This document shows, piece after piece, positions 36,667 through 42,358 of a stretch of 42,358 nucleotides of DNA. The notes beneath the pieces are model-generated. The model did not search any database and had not been told where the DNA came from. It saw only the letters and a list, made by a program, of their open reading frames with translations. This stretch comes from Chromatiales bacterium (GTDB lineage Bacteria; Pseudomonadota; Gammaproteobacteria; Steroidobacterales; GCA-2729495). Numbering within the stretch: the stretch's first letter is position 1; the number at the start of each line of letters is the position of its first letter. Made by a program: the position numbers and the translations under genes. Where the stretch lies: the NCBI GenBank assembly GCA_002729875.1, contig PBZD01000013.1:1-42358 (forward strand), in the 5' to 3' direction.

Positions 36667-38244
36667 TCAGCGCCGCACCCCGGGACTCATGGCCGGATTA
36701 CTACCCGGATCGACGAATGGCACAGCAATATCCGCCAGGCTTGCTTGCATCAGGACCTGCGTCAACGAGACCAGCAGATCGATTTGTTGACGGCATAACC
36801 GGGCATCGAAACTTTCAATACCCGGGGTCGTCGTCCAGTACCCGCTCATAGCCGAACTGATCGCAAAACCGGGCTTGTTGTGCTTGATAGCAACATCACC
36901 AAGCCCGGCCCACATGCCCTGCCCGCCACGCGACGGTACCCTGACCTCGGTTCTCGGCAAGCCCGCAGCCTGCACGGCATGCACCGCAGCAGCAATCAGA
37001 ACCTCATTATCCTGTGCAAATATAATCGTCGGCTCGGCCAGTCCCGACAGGCCGTATGAGTCACCATCTTCGGCATATTCCTTCTGCCCGAGCTGCTCAA
37101 CACCAATGCTGGATACGATGCGGGCAACGATCTGCGGATGATCTTCATACCAATGCACGAGATGTCTGCCCGGCATGTAGTGCTGGGGATCGAAAAGCAG
37201 CAACAGGCTTCGCTTGCGTTCGGCGCGCGGCAACCGTGCAAAGTGATCGATAATGGCGAGAATCCCAAGCGTGCCATTTTCCTGGGACAGGTTCGGCCCT
37301 TCGGAGTGCGTCACCAGCAACACAAATTCATCAGCCTCGGATCCGTAATGCTGTCCCGGCAAAACTCCGGAAAGAAAATAGGTTTCAACTGATTCCTGGT
37401 GTGCAATCAATTTTAATGATGCGGTCCGGCCGGCAATTGCCGCCTCGCGCACCTCTTGCCCCGCCACCTGATCCAGGTACAGACCCGGCACTCCAAAAAC
37501 ACCCGGATTAAGCAACGGAAAGGTATATAAACCGCGCACACGACCGGGACTCATGGAGAAGATAACAATACCGCCCAGCGCCCCGCTGTCTTTCAGAATC
37601 GTATCAAAACGCCCAAACCGGGTTACAAAATTGCCCTGGAACCACTGGTCGGAGACGAACCCGGGATCATAATCAACCAGATCCGCTGTCTGGAATTCAT
37701 GGCCGGATTTAAACGCTGCCGCCATCGAAGCCGGCGGTGAACCGACATCAAATACAACAATCCTGTCACGTAATGCCGCCGCCGGCATTTTTTTCCTGAA
37801 ATGTACCAGTGGAGCTGATACGCCGCGCTCATCAGTAGACCCCGAGTAGGCCCAGTAAGCCGCCACCTCGATCGCTTTGCCGTCAATAGTCAGCAATCGG
37901 TCTGGCGAGGCCGGATCATCATCAGCAAACCAGCGCGTGTACTCGATAGATTCCCTGTCCAGATCGATAACCCCGCGACTGCGCAGTTCGTCCTCAATGA
38001 ATTGCATATGCGTATGCCAGGCCGGGCTTCCTGAAAAAGTAGGGCCGCCACGATCTTTCTCAGCATGCCATTGCTGTAACACATCAGCACTGATCGGTGC
38101 GGTTTGCAGACTGCTGGTTAATGCTGCTTGCTGAGCACAGGCAAGATCACCACCTGCGACCAGCATGCCGCCGATCAGTACAAACAGAAACTGTACGCAG
38201 CGATGTATCCGATACCCACAGTGAAAAGACCAATAATTATCCAT
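36667..38244 (-). CDS. Exported PA-domain/M28-peptidase-like protein with altered metal site
   Basis: A 525-residue protein with an N-terminal signal (FLFVLIGGMLVAGGDLACAQ) followed by a PA-like insert and an M28-type fold. A usual M28 has H-x-D, D-N-x, EE and a late His as zinc ligands. Here the corresponding positions appear to be H313-S-E315, E322-N-G, and FDPQHYM in place of EE, so several ligands are changed. Related sequences with the pattern H-x-E/D-GPN..EENG exist in other bacteria to my recollection, so this is probably a recognised but uncharacterised branch rather than a random decay. It may use different residues or may not be a peptidase. It lies on the opposite strand between the quinone reductase and flavin reductase genes. 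Confidence 0.7.
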   Translation of the reverse strand: MDNYWSFHCGYRIHRCVQFLFVLIGGMLVAGGDLACAQQAALTSSLQTAPISADVLQQWHAEKDRGGPTFSGSPAWHTHMQFIEDELRSRGVIDLDRESIEYTRWFADDDPASPDRLLTIDGKAIEVAAYWAYSGSTDERGVSAPLVHFRKKMPAAALRDRIVVFDVGSPPASMAAAFKSGHEFQTADLVDYDPGFVSDQWFQGNFVTRFGRFDTILKDSGALGGIVIFSMSPGRVRGLYTFPLLNPGVFGVPGLYLDQVAGQEVREAAIAGRTASLKLIAHQESVETYFLSGVLPGQHYGSEADEFVLLVTHSEGPNLSQENGTLGILAIIDHFARLPRAERKRSLLLLFDPQHYMPGRHLVHWYEDHPQIVARIVSSIGVEQLGQKEYAEDGDSYGLSGLAEPTIIFAQDNEVLIAAAVHAVQAAGLPRTEVRVPSRGGQGMWAGLGDVAIKHNKPGFAISSAMSGYWTTTPGIESFDARLCRQQIDLLVSLTQVLMQASLADIAVPFVDPGSNPAMSPGVRR

Positions 38245-38315
38245 GACCTGATTATCCTCACTCAGCCTGCCCTGATTATATTCGTGTCTGTGCTGCCGTC
38301 CGCAATGTGGATTTA

Positions 38316-38358
38316 AGAGCCGGTCTTACGCCTGCATAACCCGGTCAAACCCGGCTCT
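38316..38358. repeat. Perfect 8-bp inverted repeat between divergent genes
   Basis: AGAGCCGG at 38316-38323 and CCGGCTCT at 38351-38358 are exact inverted copies with 27 bp between. They lie in the 198-bp gap between the leftward M28-like gene and the rightward flavin reductase gene, so the pair could be an operator shared by both promoters, or a hairpin in a leader. A TATAGG box follows at 38389, but with no good -35. There is no T run for a terminator. Confidence 0.4.
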
Positions 38359-38442
38359 GTGCTAGTTTGCACGCAGTAAAATCCACTATAGGGTCAAATT
38401 ACACTACCTCGCCTCAATCACCTGCAACAAAACAGGACTCAT

Positions 38443-39288
38443 ATGAAAAAAGAAGCCAAGATCAGGCCATTCTGGTATTCAGATATCTGGCTGTTCCCCA
38501 AGATCATCACGATCATCACCAGTCTCGATAGCAAGGGCCGACTGAACGCGGCACCGTATTCACACATCATGCAATACGATGTTATGCCGAAGAATCCGCG
38601 GCTGATCCTGGGCTTCAGGCAAAGCTCACATACTTTTGAGAATATCCTTGCGACCGGTGAATTTGTCGTCAACTGCCCGACCGCCGAGTATCTCGATGAC
38701 ATGATGCAAACAGCTCGCTTCTGGCCCGAAGGTGTCAACGAACTGGAACACACAAGTTTTACTACCATTGCATCGCTGAAAGTCAAACCTCCGAGTATCG
38801 AGCAATGCCCGCAAATTGCAGAATGCACCGTCGATCAGGTTATCCGGCTCGATAAAAGCAGCGGCATTATTATCGGCAAGATTGAAGCGCTCGTCTTCGA
38901 TGAGGAACTGATCGACATGGATCGCGACGAACGAATCAACACAATGAATCTGCCGGTCGGACTCGGTGACCAGAATCGCAAGTACTACTATCATGCCAAA
39001 CTGCAACCCGACAACATCATCATGCATGAGCTTGAGGAACCGCCCGATGCAATGCGTGGCGCCGATACCAAGACGACCTTAGACTGGTCCGAAGAAGCGA
39101 TGGTGACACTGATGCGGATACCGCCGGGGATACGCAAGATGGTGACGGAGAACACTGAAAACTGGGTACGCGAGAAGGGAGAAACTATCGTAACAATGGA
39201 ACTTTTTATGGCGCTTGCCGAGGAACAGGGCATGAGCAGTGACTTCTTCGATCGGTTCCGGGACGAACGCAAGAAAAAACCTGCCTGA
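38443..39288 (+). CDS. Flavin reductase-like protein with PCP_red-like C-terminal tail
   Basis: A 281-residue protein. Residues ~10-200 match the FMN-binding flavin reductase-like fold: ITSLDSKGRLNAAPYS, PRLILGFRQSSHTFENILATGEFVVNCP, with the internal SSGIIIGKIEALV strand. Such proteins reduce flavin for monooxygenases or use bound FMN directly. Residues ~215-270 (LDWSEEAMVTLMRIPPGIRKMV...ENWVREKGETIVTMELF) look like the small PCP_red domain, a helical unit first seen at the end of protochlorophyllide reductase subunit B. The start has AGGA 6 bp before ATG. Its transcription diverges from the M28-like gene. A link to the luciferase-like oxidoreductases is possible but distant. Confidence 0.85.
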   Translation: MKKEAKIRPFWYSDIWLFPKIITIITSLDSKGRLNAAPYSHIMQYDVMPKNPRLILGFRQSSHTFENILATGEFVVNCPTAEYLDDMMQTARFWPEGVNELEHTSFTTIASLKVKPPSIEQCPQIAECTVDQVIRLDKSSGIIIGKIEALVFDEELIDMDRDERINTMNLPVGLGDQNRKYYYHAKLQPDNIIMHELEEPPDAMRGADTKTTLDWSEEAMVTLMRIPPGIRKMVTENTENWVREKGETIVTMELFMALAEEQGMSSDFFDRFRDERKKKPA

Positions 39289-39364
39289 TCGAGCAATGCC
39301 ATTCACATATGAACGGGTTCATCAAAGCACAAATGGCAAACTCGGCTAACCGGGATAGAGACTG

Positions 39365-40735
39365 CTAATCATCCGGATCAGACGAATTTTCGGCCAAGCT
39401 GTAATTACGCATGATGAAAGCTGCCAGGGCAGCAAGCATAAACGGCACAACCGAAACCGCGAACCGAATTGCCTCGATAGCTGATTGAGGTTGCTGCGGC
39501 AATTCGCCACCGCGTGCGGCGACAAAGCCTGTCATGGCGAGCAGGAAACCGACGAACATCGGCCCGATGGCATTTGCAATTTTCTCGATCATGCTGAATG
39601 CAGCTGCATAAAGGCCCTCCTGATTGACGCCGGTTCGCTGACGATCGTACTCCATGATATCGGGTAACATCGCGGATCCCGAAACCATCGCACCGGCGGA
39701 AAATATGCCGAGCAGCCCAAAGCGGCCATAAAACCCGATCACGTGTTCGCCGGACCCGGCCAACAGCCACGACATGAAAACGAGGCCGAGGCCGATGGCC
39801 GATACGATGAATGCATTGCGCTTGCCCAGAAAACGTGAAATCAAGATATTCCACATGTACAGCGACAGCACACTACCGAACGTATAACCGATCCCGAATG
39901 CCGCAAGAATGGATTCGTCGCTATCAAGAACGTAATAAGCAAAAAACAGCAAAGATCCCTGTACCGACGACTGCGCCATGAACAGACAGATCTTTGCCGC
40001 CAGATAGGTTCGAAACGGGCGGTTCCCCGCGACCAGACGCCATTGGCGACGCCATCCGTATTGATCTCGCGGAGACGGCGCAAGCTTGCGGGTACTGCGG
40101 GTCGCAAAAAACGTCACGCACATCGTTACCGCCACGAGCAAGGCCATGACCCAACTGGTCCTGATATAACCGCCGGCACCACCGCCAAAATTGCGAATCA
40201 ACCACTGACCGCCGTAGCTGATCATCAGAACACCTAAAGTCGAGAAGAAGATTCGCTGGGACATCAGCAGCGTCCGTTCATCGGCATTCGTCGTCATCTC
40301 GGCCGGCATTGCAAAATAGGGCACGCTGAACAGCGTATACCCGGTAGCAAAAGCTATGAGCACAACACCCAGATAGATGATTGTCGCCAACTCCGATCCA
40401 AGATCAGGAACCAAAAAAAACAGCACGATCGCCGCGGCACTGAGGCAACCACCGAAAAGCAGGTAAGGACGACGACGTCCAAAGCGTGATTGCGTTCGGT
40501 CACTGATCTGACCCATAACCGGATCGGTCAGCATGTCGTAGATCTTCGAAAAGCCAATCAGCTGACCAGCCAGCAACGCACTGACACCCAGGTAGGTGGT
40601 CATATAAAACAGACCGTAGCTGGTCAGAACGCCAAGCATCACGGCAATGCCGAACGAACCCATGGCCCAGCCGAGTTGCTGGTAGCGCGTCATCTGTTGT
40701 GCAATTGCGTGGCGCGCCATGCCGGAGTCATCCAT
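39365..40735 (-). CDS. GPH-family (MelB-like) sodium or proton symporter
   Basis: A 456-residue protein with about 12 membrane helices. The segment FSKIYDMLTDPVMGQISDRTQSRFGRRRPYLLFG near the N-terminus is the hallmark of the glycoside-pentoside-hexuronide:cation symporter family, including the D-P-x-x-G and R-x-G-RRRP loops. YTLFSVPYFAMPAEMT and the SGSAMLPDIMEYDRQRTGVNQEGLYAAAF block also fit. Substrate is uncertain, as the family also carries non-sugars. It starts at ATG 40735, with no good ribosome site; the in-frame ATG at 40720 is an alternative. The gene is divergent from the nitrilase pair, whose substrates it might import. Confidence 0.9.
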   Translation of the reverse strand: MDDSGMARHAIAQQMTRYQQLGWAMGSFGIAVMLGVLTSYGLFYMTTYLGVSALLAGQLIGFSKIYDMLTDPVMGQISDRTQSRFGRRRPYLLFGGCLSAAAIVLFFLVPDLGSELATIIYLGVVLIAFATGYTLFSVPYFAMPAEMTTNADERTLLMSQRIFFSTLGVLMISYGGQWLIRNFGGGAGGYIRTSWVMALLVAVTMCVTFFATRSTRKLAPSPRDQYGWRRQWRLVAGNRPFRTYLAAKICLFMAQSSVQGSLLFFAYYVLDSDESILAAFGIGYTFGSVLSLYMWNILISRFLGKRNAFIVSAIGLGLVFMSWLLAGSGEHVIGFYGRFGLLGIFSAGAMVSGSAMLPDIMEYDRQRTGVNQEGLYAAAFSMIEKIANAIGPMFVGFLLAMTGFVAARGGELPQQPQSAIEAIRFAVSVVPFMLAALAAFIMRNYSLAENSSDPDD

Positions 40736-40892
40736 ACAAGCTTTGGTCAGTGATCATTGTAGCGATCCCGTGCGGATCTGAACGACACGAACACGCGTTG
40801 TCCTCATAATGGCGGTGGCAGGAGGGTGCCTTGGGTCACTGGCAGGTGTTCGCTATAGTGGCGGAGTTCAACTGAGCATCGGAGAACCCCGG

Positions 40893-41969
40893 ATGGTACC
40901 CCTCTTCACAGCTGCTGCAGTCCAGACCGACATCAGCCCGGTATTTTCCGACCGATCGGGCCAGCCTGCTGCAGAGAATATTCAGCGCAATCTTGACCGG
41001 GCGATCGCGTTGATCGAACGTAACGCGCAGTGGAACCCGTCAAAAATCTATGTACTGCCGGAATTTTTCCTGACAGGTGCCGCGGGCATAGGTCATTCAC
41101 CAGAAGCCACCGAATTGATGTGTATACGAATACCGGGTCCGGAGATCGATTCACTGTGCGCGCTGGCCAGCCGTGTCGACGCGTATATTGCCGGAATGGC
41201 CTGGGAGATCATGGACGACTGGCCGGGCCGCTACTGGAATACCGGGTTCATCTGCGACCCGGATGGCAAAGTCATTTTGAAATATCACAAACACTACGAT
41301 CCTACCAGCAAGACCAAACCCGGCGACGTTTACGACGAATATGTCGCCCGCTACGGCGAGGAGGCGCTGTTTCCGGTCGTCGATACGCCATACGGACGAC
41401 TTGGCTGCCTGATCTGTTATGACATCAATTTTCCGGAAATGGCCCGCTGCCTGGCGTTGAACGGAGCCGAAATTCTGCTGCACCCGACATCGGAAGGCCG
41501 TGCGCCGTTCCTGCTCGAGGACGAAGGGGGATGGGAAATCGGTAAACGCAGCCGCGCCTACGAAAATCTCGCCTATGTTATCTCCGCGAACCAGGGGCGG
41601 TTTCTCGACTCCGATTTCCCAACCGACCGCATGCGCGGCCGATCACAGATTATTGATTTCAACGGCCGGGTCGTTAACCTCGCTGAAACCACGGGGGAAA
41701 CCATCCTGCAGGCCGACATTGAACTGGAGCGACTGCGTCAGCGACGCGGGCAAATGCAAATGAATTTTCTGGCACAGCTACAGACGCATATCCATGCACC
41801 GGTTTATGCGCATCATGCGCGATGGCCACAGGATCTCTGGGCGGCGGAACCACCGCCGAACAACATGGCGAATATTGCCACCGGTCAGAAAGTCATCGCT
41901 TCGCTCCAGGAACAAGGCGACTTTGTCGCCCCGGCCGGCCAACAGACCACGAAAAAGAGTTTCGTCTGA
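40893..41969 (+). CDS. Nitrilase-superfamily carbon-nitrogen hydrolase 1
   Basis: A 358-residue C-N hydrolase. The Glu-Lys-Cys triad can be placed: Glu in YVLPEFFLTGA (~55), Lys in LKYHKHYDPT (~130) and Cys in LGCLICYDINFPEMA (~175). Such enzymes cleave amides, carbamoyl groups or nitriles. ATG 40893 is preferred over an upstream in-frame ATG at 40809 because GGAGA is 8 bp before it and the family begins with FTAAAVQT. The C-terminal ~60 residues extend past the core. Its stop overlaps the next related gene (TGATG). Together with the following gene it suggests hydrolysis of two linked amide-like bonds or formation of a mixed oligomer; this is speculation. Confidence 0.92.
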   Translation: MVPLFTAAAVQTDISPVFSDRSGQPAAENIQRNLDRAIALIERNAQWNPSKIYVLPEFFLTGAAGIGHSPEATELMCIRIPGPEIDSLCALASRVDAYIAGMAWEIMDDWPGRYWNTGFICDPDGKVILKYHKHYDPTSKTKPGDVYDEYVARYGEEALFPVVDTPYGRLGCLICYDINFPEMARCLALNGAEILLHPTSEGRAPFLLEDEGGWEIGKRSRAYENLAYVISANQGRFLDSDFPTDRMRGRSQIIDFNGRVVNLAETTGETILQADIELERLRQRRGQMQMNFLAQLQTHIHAPVYAHHARWPQDLWAAEPPPNNMANIATGQKVIASLQEQGDFVAPAGQQTTKKSFV

Positions 41970-42358
41970 TGCCGCAAAGATACTATGCGCTGGCGTGCCA
42001 GACGATCGTGCGACCGATTACTGAAGACGTTACATCGCGGGAAAACGGCCGCGCCGTTATCAAAGAGAACCTCGATGCGGCACTGACGCTGATGTGGAAA
42101 GGGCTTGGCAATAACCTCGGCGCAGTGCGACTTGTCACGTTCCCCGAGATGTTTCTGACACTCGCGCCGCTGGGCTGGCGCAAACGGCCGTCTTCGGACT
42201 GGCTTGACCTCGCCTGCGTGGAAATCCCTGGCCCGGAAATCGAACCGCTGTTGAATGCAGCACGGGAGGCAGGCGTCTTCATCGGCGCGAACGCTTACGA
42301 ATACGATCCACGATGGCCGCAACGTTATTTCAATTGTTCGTTCCTGATCGATCCGAAC
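41969..42358 (+). CDS. Nitrilase-superfamily carbon-nitrogen hydrolase 2 (3' truncated by window)
   Basis: The first 130 codons of a second C-N hydrolase. Its opening YYALACQT and the catalytic-Glu segment LVTFPEMFLTLA match the preceding gene, and WLDLACVEIPGPEIEPLLNAAREAGVFIGANAYEYD follows as in the family. The Lys and Cys of the triad lie beyond the edge. It starts in a one-base TGATG overlap with gene 1, so the two are translated together. It looks like a diverged duplicate of its neighbour. Confidence 0.9.
   Translation, partial: MPQRYYALACQTIVRPITEDVTSRENGRAVIKENLDAALTLMWKGLGNNLGAVRLVTFPEMFLTLAPLGWRKRPSSDWLDLACVEIPGPEIEPLLNAAREAGVFIGANAYEYDPRWPQRYFNCSFLIDPN

Overview
The window looks like a chromosomal segment of a Gram-negative proteobacterium. 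A gammaproteobacterium is my best guess: QueD closely resembles the enterobacterial form, there are signal peptides, an outer-membrane beta-barrel and periplasmic PQQ enzymes, and base composition is about 57% GC in the rows I counted. The genus cannot be read from the sequence. I recognised no tRNA, rRNA, CRISPR array, insertion sequence or integrase.

Region 1 (1-18007, all minus strand) is a biosynthetic operon read right to left: queD, a zinc nucleobase/nucleoside-type deaminase, a small SAM methyltransferase, a 4199-residue four-module NRPS, and a second NRPS that runs off the left edge. The genes overlap or touch (TGATG and ATGA junctions among them). The NRPS order read from the sequence is A[embedded methyltransferase]-T / C-A-T / C-A-T / C-A-T // C-A-T / C-... 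. Pocket residues suggest: module 1, a substrate without the usual alpha-amino acid contact (Asp235 is Gly); module 2, beta-alanine; module 3, ornithine; module 4, unresolved (weakly Glu/Gln-like); module 5, glycine. QueD makes a pterin carboxylic acid. Its coupling to a deaminase, a methyltransferase and an NRPS whose loading domain has lost the amine contact suggests an undescribed peptide capped by a pterin, lumazine or deazapurine carboxylate. That idea is inference.

Region 2 (18256-23748, plus strand) is divergent from the NRPS operon and encodes a near-complete coenzyme F420 pathway in one tight operon: F420H2:NADP oxidoreductase, CofE, CofD, CofC and the fused FO synthase FbiC. Two luciferase-like, probably F420-dependent oxidoreductases follow at 25155-27173 on the minus strand and are plausible users of the cofactor.

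Region 3 (about 23825-25075) is a small AT-rich island (about 40% GC in a counted row) inserted between the F420 operon and the luciferase-like genes. It carries a consensus-like promoter, a small secreted protein of unknown function and a short-chain dehydrogenase that unusually begins with a signal peptide.

Region 4 (27503-42358) is a catabolic or oxidative neighbourhood. It has two paralogous DUF1838 proteins and two paralogous soluble PQQ quinoproteins, an outer-membrane beta-barrel protein, an MFS carrier, an NQO1-like quinone reductase, a divergent M28/PA-type protein that seems to lack standard metal ligands, a flavin reductase fused to a PCP_red-like tail, a GPH-type transporter and two overlapping nitrilase-superfamily genes, the last cut by the right edge. 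The substrates of this region cannot be deduced from the sequence.
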